Source: Sphingobacteriales bacterium
Lineage (GTDB): Bacteria > Bacteroidota > Bacteroidia > Chitinophagales > Chitinophagaceae
Assembly: GCA_016219985.1 (NCBI GenBank)
Contig: JACRJO010000032.1
Coordinates: 558,001-622,000 of the forward strand
Direction: 5' to 3'
DNA: 64,000 nt
Shown: piece after piece, positions 43,590-52,292 of the stretch
Position numbering within the stretch: position 1 is the stretch's first letter
How the letters are laid out: every line of letters begins with the position of its first letter
Notes under the pieces: model-generated
Database searches by the model: none
What the model saw: only the letters and a program-made list of their open reading frames with translations
What the model was told of the DNA's origin: nothing
Position numbers and translations under genes: made by a program

Positions 43590-44585
43590 AGGGACATTCA
43601 CCTGCCCCAAAACCTCCTCAATCACATCCTCCACTTTCACATTCTCGGCTTCGGCTTCATAGGTGAGGCCGATCCGGTGGCGCAGCACGTCCTTACAGAT
43701 GCTCCGCACATCTTCGGGGATCACGAACCCGCGTTTATTTAAAAAAGCCTGCGCTTTGGAGGCCAGTCCCAGGTTGATACTGCCCCGGGGAGACGCCCCG
43801 TAGGAGATCAGCGGTTTCAGTTTTTCGAGTTTGTATTCATCCGGCCGGCGGGTGGCAAATACAATATCGAGGATATACTGCTCGATCTTTTCATCCATAT
43901 AGACCTGGTGGGTCAGGTTCCGCGCATTCAGCACTTCCTGCACCGATACCACCGGGTTTATCGTCGGGAAACTGCCCTGCACACTTTGCCGCAGGATCAG
44001 CTGCTCTTCCTTCATCCGGGGATAATCCACGATCACTTTCATAATGAAGCGGTCTACCTGGGCTTCCGGCAAGGGATAGGTTCCTTCCTGTTCCAGCGGG
44101 TTCTGCGTAGCCAGCACCAGGAAGGGTTCATCCAGTTTGTAAGTGGAATCGCCGATCGTCACCTGCCGCTCCTGCATCGCTTCCAGCAAAGCACTCTGTA
44201 CTTTGGCCGGCGCCCGGTTGATCTCATCCGCCAGGATAAAATTGGCAAAGATGGGACCCTTGCGTACCACGAACTCATTGCGCTGCTGGTTATAGATCAT
44301 GGTGCCGATCACATCGGCGGGCAGGAGGTCGGGGGTAAACTGGATCCGGCTGAACCGGGCATGAATGGCCTGGGCCAGCGATTTGATCGTAAGGGTTTTG
44401 GCAAGACCCGGTACGCCTTCCAGCAGCACATGGCCATTGCTCAATAAACCGATCAGCAAACGGTCCAGCATATGGCTCTGGCCCACGATCACATGACCGA
44501 TCTCTTTTCTTAATATATCGGTAAACTGCCCGGCATGACTGATCTTCTCGTTCAGCTGGCGGATATCTTCTGCGGTTTTTAGCAT
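43587..44585 (-). CDS. MoxR-family AAA+ ATPase
   Basis: The 332-residue ATPase has Walker A GVPGLAKT at 57-64, Walker B with LADEINRAPAKVQSALLEAM, a sensor region LATQNPLEQEGTYPLPEAQ, and a C-terminal lid domain with ASPRGSINL. MoxR proteins act as chaperones for assembly or activation of complexes together with vWA and DUF58 proteins, which are encoded downstream here. Its TAG stop lies in a heptamer array. Confidence 0.93.
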   Translation of the reverse strand: MLKTAEDIRQLNEKISHAGQFTDILRKEIGHVIVGQSHMLDRLLIGLLSNGHVLLEGVPGLAKTLTIKSLAQAIHARFSRIQFTPDLLPADVIGTMIYNQQRNEFVVRKGPIFANFILADEINRAPAKVQSALLEAMQERQVTIGDSTYKLDEPFLVLATQNPLEQEGTYPLPEAQVDRFIMKVIVDYPRMKEEQLILRQSVQGSFPTINPVVSVQEVLNARNLTHQVYMDEKIEQYILDIVFATRRPDEYKLEKLKPLISYGASPRGSINLGLASKAQAFLNKRGFVIPEDVRSICKDVLRHRIGLTYEAEAENVKVEDVIEEVLGQVNVP

Positions 44586-44800
44586 AGTTGATGTTTAATT
44601 AGAATGATGGCAGACAATTTGCTTGTATTCCGGTGAACCGGGCCCCCGGAAAGGAGGCGCCTGCGGTCACAAAATACGAACTTGCTCTATGCAAATAATT
44701 TGCCGTTATTTCATCGGGCTGAAAATACGATACTAAACAGGGTAAAATACCGTTTTAAAGACGCCAATCATTGCGTATTTTGGTCATTAAATCCAGCATT

Positions 44801-45253
44801 ATGCAAAAACAGCTTTTCACCTTCATCCTCCTGCCTGCCGCTTCCTTATTATTATGTACCGGGTGCCAGAAAGATTCAGCCCCGGCCAAAACAAAGACAC
44901 AGCTGATGACCCAGGCCAGCTGGAAATTCAGCAGCGCTTCCGCCGCGGGCACAGATATTACCAATAATGCCGCGATTGCCTGTATCAAGGACGATGTGGT
45001 GACTTTTTCCTCCAATGGTACCGGCAGCATTACCGAAGGTACTATTGTATGCAGTCCCACCACGGCCGGCAATTTTACCTGGACCTTTCAGAACGGCGAA
45101 ACCCAGCTCATGATGTCTTCCGGTATCTACCCGGCAGGCTCCGGCCTGTTTACGATCACGGCACTGACGGAAACCAGCCTGACCATCACCCAGGATGTGG
45201 TAATTCCGCCATCCCCGACGGCCGTACCGGTTACCGCTGTTTATATTCATTAA
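44801..45253 (+). CDS. Lipocalin-like lipoprotein
   Basis: The 150-residue protein has a lipoprotein signal (LLLCTGC, C19) followed by a small beta-rich domain (WKFSSASAAGTDIT, DVVTFSSNGTGSITEG, FTWTFQNGETQLMM) resembling the lipocalin-like domain common in Bacteroidota lipoproteins. The start MQKQLFTFILLP is chosen because it opens directly into the signal peptide. It converges with nadE, leaving 1 base between stop codons. Confidence 0.75.
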   Translation: MQKQLFTFILLPAASLLLCTGCQKDSAPAKTKTQLMTQASWKFSSASAAGTDITNNAAIACIKDDVVTFSSNGTGSITEGTIVCSPTTAGNFTWTFQNGETQLMMSSGIYPAGSGLFTITALTETSLTITQDVVIPPSPTAVPVTAVYIH

Positions 45254-45254
45254 T

Positions 45255-46937
45255 TCAGGAAAGGTATTTGCCCACGATCGGCACCCGTCTGCCCACCCCA
45301 AAAGCCTTGGGAGAAATCCGGATTATGGGGCAAAACTGGTTGCGCTTGTATTCATTGATATTGACCAGCCGCAGCACCCTGTCCACCAGGGCCGTCTCAA
45401 ACCCCATGGCCTTGATCTCATTCGGACCCTGTCTCCTTTCAATATACTGGTACAGGATACTGTCGAGTACAGGATAATCGGGTAAGGAATCCGAATCCTT
45501 CTGGCCCGGTCTTAATTCTGCGGAAGGAGCTTTGGTAATGATATTCTCCGGGATGATCTCTTTTTCCCGGTTGATATACCGGGCCAGCGCATATACCTGC
45601 ATCTTATAACAATCTCCCAGCACTCCCAATCCACCGGCCATATCCCCGTAAAGGGTGCCATATCCCGTGGCCAGCTCGCTCTTATTGGAAGTATTCAGCA
45701 GGATATAGCCAAATTTATTGGCAATGGCCATCAGCAGGTTACCCCGGGTACGGCTCTGGATATTCTCTTCCGCCACATTAAAAGGAAGCTCATGGAATAC
45801 TGGTTTCAGTTCCGCAAGAAACGAATCATAAATATTTTTGATCGGAAGAATATCATAAGGATTACCCAGGTTCTTACTCAGCTGCTCCGCATCGCTCACA
45901 CTATGACCCGTTGAATACTGCGATGGCATCAGCACCGCTCTCACATTCTCCTTTCCCAATGCGGCACAGGCGATTGCCAGGGTAACGGCGCTGTCAATGC
46001 CCCCGCTGCTTCCGAGAATGGCTTTGGTAAATCCCATCTTGGAAAAATAATCCCGGATACTGCTCAGGATCGCCTGGTATATTTCTGCCGTGCACAAATT
46101 ATAATCCAGCTCTGCAGGATTGAATTCCGCATCTGGCAATGCAGAAGCGGGGACGGCCGCCGGTATGCTAAATGTTCCGTCTTCTTTCCATTCAAAAACC
46201 TCGAGGGCCTCCCCAAAAAGGGGAAGCTGCTTCACCAGGTTCGACTCTTTGTCAAAGACCAGCGATCCGCCGTCAAAGACGATCTCGGTCTGGCTGCCCA
46301 CACAATTGCAATACAGCAGGGGCAATTGGTACTTAGTTGTATTCTGTTTTACAATAGCCTTGCGGTCTTCCACATGGGTATAATCAAAAGGAGAAGCGGA
46401 CAGGTTCAGCATAATATCCGGCTGCTGTTTCATCAGTTCATCCATGGGGCAGTTCCGGTACAGGGGGTTATCGCCCAGGTTCCAGATATCCTCGCAAATG
46501 GTCACTGCCAGTTTCTTCCCTTTGAACGGGAGCACGCTCCAGGCATAAGCCGGTTCAAAATACCGGTATTCATCAAATACATCATAATTGGGCAGACAGG
46601 TCTTATGCGCCACTCCTTTTATTTCCTTTTCATACAAGAGGTAGGCTGCATTGAAAAGATCCTTCCCTTCCCGTGCAGGATTGCGGTCCGGCGCCCCGAT
46701 CAGCACCCCGATCGTATCCGCATGTGCCCTGATCTCGTCAATCGCCTGGTATGATTTATTGATAAAGTCTGAAAACTCCAGGAAATCCCGGGGCGGGTAG
46801 CCGCAAACGCATAGCTCAGAGAAAACCACCAGGTCAGCCCCTTCTGCCTTTGCCTGGTTGATGCCGGCAATGATTTTCCGGGTATTGGCTTCGAAATTCC
46901 CGATATGGTAATTTTGCTGGGCTAAGGCTATTTTCAT
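45255..46937 (-). CDS. nadE: Glutamine-dependent NAD+ synthetase
   Basis: The 560-residue two-domain enzyme makes NAD+ from nicotinate adenine dinucleotide, ATP and glutamine. The N-terminal nitrilase-like glutaminase has its triad in VVFSELCVCGYPPRDF (E), AHKTCLPNYDVFDEYRYF (K) and VTICEDIWN (C). The C-terminal synthetase has the P-loop LGSSGGIDSAVTLAIA and NKSELATGYGTLYGD. The organism also carries nadC at 50.5 kb. Its start is 79 bases from divergent gldB. Confidence 0.96.
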   Translation of the reverse strand: MKIALAQQNYHIGNFEANTRKIIAGINQAKAEGADLVVFSELCVCGYPPRDFLEFSDFINKSYQAIDEIRAHADTIGVLIGAPDRNPAREGKDLFNAAYLLYEKEIKGVAHKTCLPNYDVFDEYRYFEPAYAWSVLPFKGKKLAVTICEDIWNLGDNPLYRNCPMDELMKQQPDIMLNLSASPFDYTHVEDRKAIVKQNTTKYQLPLLYCNCVGSQTEIVFDGGSLVFDKESNLVKQLPLFGEALEVFEWKEDGTFSIPAAVPASALPDAEFNPAELDYNLCTAEIYQAILSSIRDYFSKMGFTKAILGSSGGIDSAVTLAIACAALGKENVRAVLMPSQYSTGHSVSDAEQLSKNLGNPYDILPIKNIYDSFLAELKPVFHELPFNVAEENIQSRTRGNLLMAIANKFGYILLNTSNKSELATGYGTLYGDMAGGLGVLGDCYKMQVYALARYINREKEIIPENIITKAPSAELRPGQKDSDSLPDYPVLDSILYQYIERRQGPNEIKAMGFETALVDRVLRLVNINEYKRNQFCPIIRISPKAFGVGRRVPIVGKYLS

Positions 46938-47016
46938 TGTACAAATTTATGTGAATGTTTTTGTAGCTACATTCGTGTTACAACATTTTTGAACGAATAC
47001 CGTTCTCTCAGTCACT

Positions 47017-48033
47017 ATGAAAAAAACTGTTATTTTCTTCCTCCTGGGTTTCGCCCTCTTCTCCTGTAAAGACAAATCCGGGGCCCCGGATGTATCCGGT
47101 ATCAGCGTGAATATCCCGGTAGAACGCTTTGACCAGCATTTCTTCAGCATTGATACCAATGACATTTCCGGTGGCCTGCGCAAACTGCAGCAACAGCACC
47201 CGGATTTCTATACCGATTTTATGCAGAATATCCTCGGGGTAAGCGGTTCGGATACCAGCCAGCATACCCTGGAGATCACCCGGGAATTCCTGCGGGGATA
47301 TGCCCCGGTGCAGCAATACCTCGGTACTACTTTTAAAAACACGGACCGGCTGCAGCAGGAACTGGAACAGGCCTATCGTTATGTTAAATATTACTTCCCG
47401 CAGTATAAGACCGGGAAGGCGATCCTTTTCACCGGTCCCTTCGATGCCCCGGGGGTGGCCAGCACCAATGCGGGTATCGCCATCGGGTTACAGCAATATG
47501 CAGGAAGCCGTTATCCCGAATACCAGGCCCCCGTATTCCAGGAAATGTTTCCAACCTATATCTCCCGTCGTTTTTCCCGGGAATACATAGTACCCAATTG
47601 CATGAAAGCCGTATGCGAAGAAATTTTTCCTGACCGCAGCGCCGGCAAACCCCTGATCGAACAAATGATCGAAAAAGGAAAGCAATGGTACCTGCTGGAC
47701 CAGTTCCTTCCGGGTAGTCCCGATTCCGTCAAAACCGGCTTTACCCAAAAGCAACTGGACTGGTGCAGAGAGAATGAAGGATTGATCTGGTCCTATATTG
47801 TAAAGAACGAAGACCTGAATTCACTCAGTCCCGCCGTGATACAGACCTATATCGGGGATGCCCCCTTTACCCAGGGTTTCTCGCAGGAACAATCTCCCGG
47901 TAATCTCGGGCAGTGGATCGGCTGGCAGATCGTAAAGAAATTTGCGGGGAAAAAGGAAGGGATCAGGGTACAGGAACTGATGCAAACCGCGGCAGCCAGC
48001 ATTAATGAAGAGGCCAAATACAAGCCGAAATAG
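47017..48033 (+). CDS. gldB: Gliding motility lipoprotein GldB
   Basis: The 338-residue lipoprotein (C17 in FALFSCKDK) has the GldB pattern ISVNIPVERFDQHFFSID and GGLRKLQQQHPDFYTDFMQN, and later YISRRFSREYIVPNCMKAV. GldB is required for gliding and for chitin use in Flavobacterium and is a membrane lipoprotein of unknown mechanism. It is divergent from nadE and converges on apaG. Together with gldN and gldM in this window it supports a functional gliding/type IX system. Confidence 0.88.
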   Translation: MKKTVIFFLLGFALFSCKDKSGAPDVSGISVNIPVERFDQHFFSIDTNDISGGLRKLQQQHPDFYTDFMQNILGVSGSDTSQHTLEITREFLRGYAPVQQYLGTTFKNTDRLQQELEQAYRYVKYYFPQYKTGKAILFTGPFDAPGVASTNAGIAIGLQQYAGSRYPEYQAPVFQEMFPTYISRRFSREYIVPNCMKAVCEEIFPDRSAGKPLIEQMIEKGKQWYLLDQFLPGSPDSVKTGFTQKQLDWCRENEGLIWSYIVKNEDLNSLSPAVIQTYIGDAPFTQGFSQEQSPGNLGQWIGWQIVKKFAGKKEGIRVQELMQTAAASINEEAKYKPK

Positions 48034-48036
48034 CGA

Positions 48037-48423
48037 TCAGTTTCCTTTGAACGGAACGATCATTTCAAAAGAGGGAATACAAACATCAAACATGCTGCGG
48101 CTGAGCAGGTTTTCCATCTGGTAGGTGCCATACATTTTACCCATTTCCGTACGCAGGTTACAACCGCTTACATACTGGTAATTTTCACCGGGCTGCAGGG
48201 TGGGTTGAATACCCACCACGCCTTCTCCTTCCACTTCCCGGTGGGTGCCGTTGCTGTCAAATATAAACCAGTGACGCCGGTGCAGCTTTACCGGGAAGGT
48301 ATTGTGATTTTCCAGCGTGATCCGGTAAGCGAACATATATTCCGATTGCAGCGGGTTGCTGTAATCGGATTGGTAAAAAGTTTCCACACTTACTTGTACT
48401 CCTTCGGAGATCATACTGGTCAT
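48037..48423 (-). CDS. apaG: ApaG domain protein
   Basis: The 128-residue protein has the ApaG fold: VQVSVETFYQSDYSNPLQSE, YMFAYRITLENHNTFPVKL, the RRHWFIFDSNG turn, GEGVVGIQPTLQPGENYQY and the C-terminal GTYQMENL. ApaG proteins are small beta-sandwich proteins linked in enterobacteria to Ap4A/cobalt phenotypes; a precise biochemical role is not established. It is encoded convergently with gldB, 3 bases away. Confidence 0.9.
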   Translation of the reverse strand: MTSMISEGVQVSVETFYQSDYSNPLQSEYMFAYRITLENHNTFPVKLHRRHWFIFDSNGTHREVEGEGVVGIQPTLQPGENYQYVSGCNLRTEMGKMYGTYQMENLLSRSMFDVCIPSFEMIVPFKGN

Positions 48424-48474
48424 AGAGTAAAAATAACGAAAATGCGCCAGACCCTGAACCCCTGCATCCCTTTC

Positions 48475-48505
48475 ATGACGAATTTGTCATAAGCCCTTAA
48501 TTTTG
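48475..48505 (+). promoter_or_regulatory. Palindrome and -7-like element upstream of icd
   Basis: ATGACGAATTTGTCAT at 48475-48490 is an inverted repeat (ATGAC / GTCAT) adjoining TAATTTTG at 48498-48505, which matches TAnnTTTG. The ATG of icd is 24 bases further on. The standard TTG at 19-base spacing is not seen; the palindrome occupies the place where the -33 region would be, so it may be an activator or repressor site. Confidence 0.45.
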
Positions 48506-48529
48506 CCCCACGCATAAAAATAAACCGGT

Positions 48530-49981
48530 ATGAAAATAGCTGTAGCAAAAGGTGACGGAATCGGCCCCGAAATAATGGATGCTGTACTTAAGATATTCAC
48601 TGCCAACAAAGTACCGCTTGAGTATGAATACGTGGAAATGGGAAAATGGGTTTTTGACAAAGGCTTCAACAATGGCATGACCCCCGAAGCAAAGCAAAGC
48701 ATTGAATCCCTCGGCCTTCTTTTCAAAGGTCCCATGGAAACACCCAAGGGAAAAGGCGTAAAGAGTATCAATGTAACAGCCCGTAAAACCTGGAACACTT
48801 TTGCCAATAAACGGGATTTCAGAACCCTCCACGGCGTGGATACGGTTTTCAGCAAAGCCGGTATCCCGATTGATATCACGGTGGTAAGGGAAAATATTGA
48901 AGACACGTATGGTGGCATTGAACACATGCTCACCCATGATGTGGCGCTGAGCCGCCGCTTTATCACCCGCCCGGGGAGTATGCAGGTGATCCGGTATGCT
49001 TTCGAAATGGCCCGGCAGAAAAAAGCCCGGAGGATCACCTGCGGGCACAAGGCCAATATCATGAAGATCACGGACGGCCTCTTCCTCGAATGCTTTTACG
49101 AAGTAGCCAAAGAATATCCCGAACTGAAAGCCGATGATATCATCGTGGATGATCTCTGTATGAAATTAGTCACCCGCCCGGATAATTTTGATGTGGTGGT
49201 ACTGACAAACCTCCAGGGTGATATTGTGTCTGATCTGTGTGCGGGCCTGGTGGGCGGACTTGGTTTCGCCCCTTCGGCTAATATCGGTGATCATATTTCC
49301 ATCTTTGAAGCGGTCCATGGCACGGCCCCTGATATTGCCGGGAAAAATATTGCTAATCCCACTGCTCTATTGCTAAGCGGACTGGCCATGCTCCGGCATG
49401 TAGGCCTTACCGAAAATGCAGCCATTATTGAGAATGCATTGCTCTATACGTTGGAATCAGGCATACATACCGGTGATTTTGGTGATAAATCAAAACCACC
49501 GGTCAACACGACGGAGTTTGCAGAAGCGATTATCAGCAACTTTGGTAAAAAACCGGAGATCGGCGCCCGGGAGATCATCCCGAATATGCCCGGCACTCCC
49601 ACTCCCCTGAAACTGGATATCAATTCCATGATGATCTCCAACGAATCGGAAAACGAAGTGATCGCGGGAGTGGATTTATTTATTGAAAGCGACGAACAAC
49701 CCGCTGTTATTGCCGGTAAATGCAAGCGGCATGCCGGGGTGAAATTCAACCTGGTCAATATCAGCAACCGCGGTACCCAGGTCTGGCCGACCGGTTCAGT
49801 ATATACTAACCTGGTAAATCAGTACAATGTCCGTTTTGAAAGCATTGACGATGAACCCCTGAACCAGCAGGATGTGATCGGGCTCTATGTGAGCATGAGC
49901 GGTAATTTCAAGATCTGCTCCTTTGAGTTATTGAACAGGTGGGGGGATAAGAAGGCGTATAGTTTGGCTCAGGGACAGTAG
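48530..49981 (+). CDS. icd: Isocitrate dehydrogenase
   Basis: The 483-residue protein is a beta-decarboxylating dehydrogenase that converts isocitrate to 2-oxoglutarate in the TCA cycle. Visible parts are KGDGIGPEIMDAVLKIFT at the N-terminus, DITVVRENIEDTYGGIEHML, KMTDGL-like KITDGLFLECFYEVAKEYPE and VDDLCMKLVTRPDNFDVVV, then EAVHGTAPDIAGKNIANPTA. After residue about 350 a separate domain follows (LFIESDEQPAVIAGKCKRHA), as in the longer Thermus-type enzyme. Whether it prefers NAD or NADP cannot be decided here. The stop TAG begins a heptamer array. Confidence 0.93.
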   Translation: MKIAVAKGDGIGPEIMDAVLKIFTANKVPLEYEYVEMGKWVFDKGFNNGMTPEAKQSIESLGLLFKGPMETPKGKGVKSINVTARKTWNTFANKRDFRTLHGVDTVFSKAGIPIDITVVRENIEDTYGGIEHMLTHDVALSRRFITRPGSMQVIRYAFEMARQKKARRITCGHKANIMKITDGLFLECFYEVAKEYPELKADDIIVDDLCMKLVTRPDNFDVVVLTNLQGDIVSDLCAGLVGGLGFAPSANIGDHISIFEAVHGTAPDIAGKNIANPTALLLSGLAMLRHVGLTENAAIIENALLYTLESGIHTGDFGDKSKPPVNTTEFAEAIISNFGKKPEIGAREIIPNMPGTPTPLKLDINSMMISNESENEVIAGVDLFIESDEQPAVIAGKCKRHAGVKFNLVNISNRGTQVWPTGSVYTNLVNQYNVRFESIDDEPLNQQDVIGLYVSMSGNFKICSFELLNRWGDKKAYSLAQGQ

Positions 49982-50164
49982 GATAGTTAGTAGTCGTTAG
50001 TCTGTAGTCCCTTCTAAGTGAGGTTGTTTTTAATAATGTGGTTCCGTTATTTACAGGAAATTGATGTCTGTTCCTGCCTGCTTTCTTCGTTGATGTGATG
50101 AATTTCACCGCACCCGCCGATCCTGGCTACAGACAAACGACTACAGACTACCGACTAACGACTA
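49979..50164. repeat. Heptamer arrays at the icd and SUI1-factor stop codons
   Basis: After the icd stop the plus strand reads TAG, GATAGT, TAG, TAGTCGT, TAGTCTG, TAGTCC. At the other end, the TAG stop of the minus-strand SUI1-family gene is followed by TCTGTAG, TCGTTAG, TCGGTAG, TCTGTAG, TCGTTTG units. The middle (50030-50120) shows no gene. Confidence 0.8.
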
Positions 50165-50521
50165 CAGACTAACTCCCCCTCCCGATTTCTTCGTTTGCGT
50201 ATACCCGTTCTTCAGCAACCACTGCAGCACTTTCTCCCGTTGATCTCCCTGCACAATGGCTTCCCCGTCTTTTACCGAGCCGCCTGTACCACAAACCGTT
50301 TTCAGTTTCTTTCCCAATTCTTCCAGATCGCCGGCCCGGCCCGCGAACCCGGTTACCACCGTTACCGCCTTGCCGCCCCGTTGTTTAGTCTCCAGCCAGA
50401 TACGCAATTTCTGTTGCGCAGGCGGAAGGGTTACGGTGTCCTGATGTGCAGTTTCAAAACTAAAGTCCGGGTCCGTACTGTACACAAAGCCCCGGGTATC
50501 GGGTTTATTCTTTTTGCTCAT
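50162..50521 (-). CDS. SUI1/YciH-family translation initiation factor
   Basis: The 119-residue protein has a C-terminal SUI1 domain: WLETKQRGGKAVTVVTGFAG, LGKKLKTVCGTGGSVKDGEA and VLQWLLKNGYTQTKKSGG. Bacterial YciH-like proteins influence start-codon selection, comparable with eIF1. The start lies within the last bases of nadC (17-base overlap), so co-expression is likely. The TAG stop runs into a heptamer array; the last residues (VSL) appear to be encoded by an array-like word. Confidence 0.9.
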   Translation of the reverse strand: MSKKNKPDTRGFVYSTDPDFSFETAHQDTVTLPPAQQKLRIWLETKQRGGKAVTVVTGFAGRAGDLEELGKKLKTVCGTGGSVKDGEAIVQGDQREKVLQWLLKNGYTQTKKSGGGVSL

Positions 50522-51398
50522 GCCACTTGGTTGAATGAATGGATAAAGGAACCGCTTTCAGGCTCAGGTCCAGGCTGCGTGCCTGGTGGATCAGGGCGCC
50601 CACACTCACAAAATCCACCCCTGTTTTCGCATAGTCTTCAATGTTATCCAGGTTAATACCGCCGCTGGCCTCCGTTTCAAAATCTTCCCCGATCAGTTGC
50701 ACCGCCTCCCGGATCTGCACGGGTTCAAAATTATCCAGCATGATGCGGAATACTTTTCCTTTCCCGGCCGCGATCACCCGCCTTACCTCACCCAGGTTCC
50801 GGGTCTCCACCTCAATTTTCAGTCCGGGTTTTTTCAGCCGCACATAGTCAGCCGCCCGTTCAATGGCCTGCTCCAAACTCCCGCAATAATCAATATGATT
50901 ATCCTTCAGCATGATCATATCATACAAGCCAAACCGGTGATTCACCCCGCCGCCGATCCGGACGGCCTCTTTCTCCAGCAAACGGAAATTCGGCGTGGTC
51001 TTCCGGGTATCCAGCAAACGGGTCTTATAGCCTTTCAGTTTATCGGCGTATTGCCGGGTCAGGGTGGCAATCCCGCTCATCCGCTGCATGCAATTCAGCA
51101 CCAGCCGCTCACATTGGAGAATAGTATGCACGGTGGCTTCCACTTCAAATGCCTGCTCCCCGTATTTCATTTCCGCCCCGTCGCTTTTGAAAGCGGTAAA
51201 AACAGCCCCCGGCTCTTTGTACTGAAAAATTTTCTTTGCCACTTCCACCCCGGCCAGGATCCCGTCCTGCTTGATTTTCAGGATGGCCTTGCCCCGGGCA
51301 GCAGGCGGGATACAGGACAGGGCCGAATGATCCCCATCCCCCAGATCCTCCCGCAGGGCCTCCTCTACGAGGTGCTGCAACTTCTCATTAAAACTCAT
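50505..51398 (-). CDS. nadC: Nicotinate-nucleotide pyrophosphorylase (carboxylating)
   Basis: The 297-residue enzyme converts quinolinate and PRPP to nicotinate mononucleotide, an NAD precursor. Motifs seen are EALREDLGDGDHSALSC at the start, LVLNCMQRMSGIATLTRQYA, LLDTRKTTPNFRLLEKEAV, GGGVNHRFGLYDMIMLKDNH and ASGGINLDNIEDYAKTGVDF, all typical of NadC. Together with nadE it covers two steps of NAD synthesis in this window. Confidence 0.96.
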   Translation of the reverse strand: MSFNEKLQHLVEEALREDLGDGDHSALSCIPPAARGKAILKIKQDGILAGVEVAKKIFQYKEPGAVFTAFKSDGAEMKYGEQAFEVEATVHTILQCERLVLNCMQRMSGIATLTRQYADKLKGYKTRLLDTRKTTPNFRLLEKEAVRIGGGVNHRFGLYDMIMLKDNHIDYCGSLEQAIERAADYVRLKKPGLKIEVETRNLGEVRRVIAAGKGKVFRIMLDNFEPVQIREAVQLIGEDFETEASGGINLDNIEDYAKTGVDFVSVGALIHQARSLDLSLKAVPLSIHSTKWHEQKE

Positions 51399-51432
51399 GA
51401 AGCAAAAATAATGGTTCGGAACAGGCGGGCAT

Positions 51433-51452
51433 AAAAAAACCCGCCGGGCGGG
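51433..51452 (-). terminator. Terminator for the DUF4783 gene
   Basis: On the minus strand a GC stem (cccgc / gcggg with a 3-base loop) is followed by seven T residues. It lies between the DUF4783 gene and the start of nadC. Confidence 0.65.
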
Positions 51453-51599
51453 ACTATGAGGAAAAGGAATTGCCCCTGGGACGGCAAAAATGTCAACGAA
51501 AAAAATGCGTTTTACTGTAGCAGGTTATTTTATAACCGATCTGTGTATTAAAGGAATAACCGCCCCTCTTTTAACCGATATTCAAATTATCTGTGTTTT

Positions 51600-51697
51600 C
51601 CCCCATTAGCCCATTGGCCCATTGGCCCATTGGCACATTGGCTCATTGGCTCATTGGCTCATTGGCTCATTGGCTAATTGACTCATTGACTCATTAA
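51600..51697 (-). repeat. Octamer array at the end of the DUF4783 gene
   Basis: At least ten units of eight bases are present. On the minus strand they read TGAGTCAA, TTAGCCAA, TGAGCCAA (several), TGTGCCAA, TGGGCCAA, with the TAA stop of the DUF4783 gene joined to the first TGA-bearing unit. Most units contain a TGA or TAG triplet. Confidence 0.85.
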
Positions 51698-52083
51698 TCT
51701 ATCGGCTGAAACCGGATCTCCTTCACCAATTCCTTCCCGTTGCGGGTACGTGTATAAACAGTGGTCCGGAAATTTCCCGCATTGGTCTGTAGGGTACCGA
51801 TCGCGAAATTGCCGCCCGGGGATGTGCCTTTATGTTTCAGCTCAAAGCCTTTCACCCCGTTATTGGAAAAGAAATCCTTTACAATCAGTTGTGCCTGCGC
51901 TTTACTGTAACTGTCACTTTTATCCGGCAGGGTCAGCTCCACTGTATCATCAAAATACTTTGCCAGTTCCGCAGCATTACCCGACCGAAGGGCGCCTACC
52001 ACTTCATCAATTCCGACCTGTGCCCTAAAGGAAGAAAGCAACAGGACCGATCCGAGCAGTAATGATGTAAAAATCTGTTTCAT
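51694..52083 (-). CDS. DUF4783 exported protein
   Basis: The 129-residue protein has a signal peptide (LLLGSVLLLSSFRA) followed by the SnoaL-like/DUF4783 fold: DEVVGALRSGNAAELAKYFD, DTVELTLPDKSDSYSKAQAQ and FKGFELKHKGTSPGG-like VKGFELKHKGTSPGGNFAIG. The family is confined largely to Bacteroidota and its function is unknown. The start MKQIFTSLLLG is chosen over one eight codons earlier because it begins at the signal peptide. Confidence 0.85.
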   Translation of the reverse strand: MKQIFTSLLLGSVLLLSSFRAQVGIDEVVGALRSGNAAELAKYFDDTVELTLPDKSDSYSKAQAQLIVKDFFSNNGVKGFELKHKGTSPGGNFAIGTLQTNAGNFRTTVYTRTRNGKELVKEIRFQPID

Positions 52084-52292
52084 ATTTGTTCTGATGTTGG
52101 TTTTCACAGTGGTATTTATCTAAAAACATGCCATCTTACAGATTAACGTTCGCAGGTACTAAAATACTAAAAATCAGCTGCTTTTGCCAAATCTGTCAGG
52201 TAAATCGCCGATTTCGGTGTAATTTTACAGGGTACGGACGGGATTTGTTCCCTGAAAATTAATGTGTTTATACCTTGAATAACTTTGATCAG

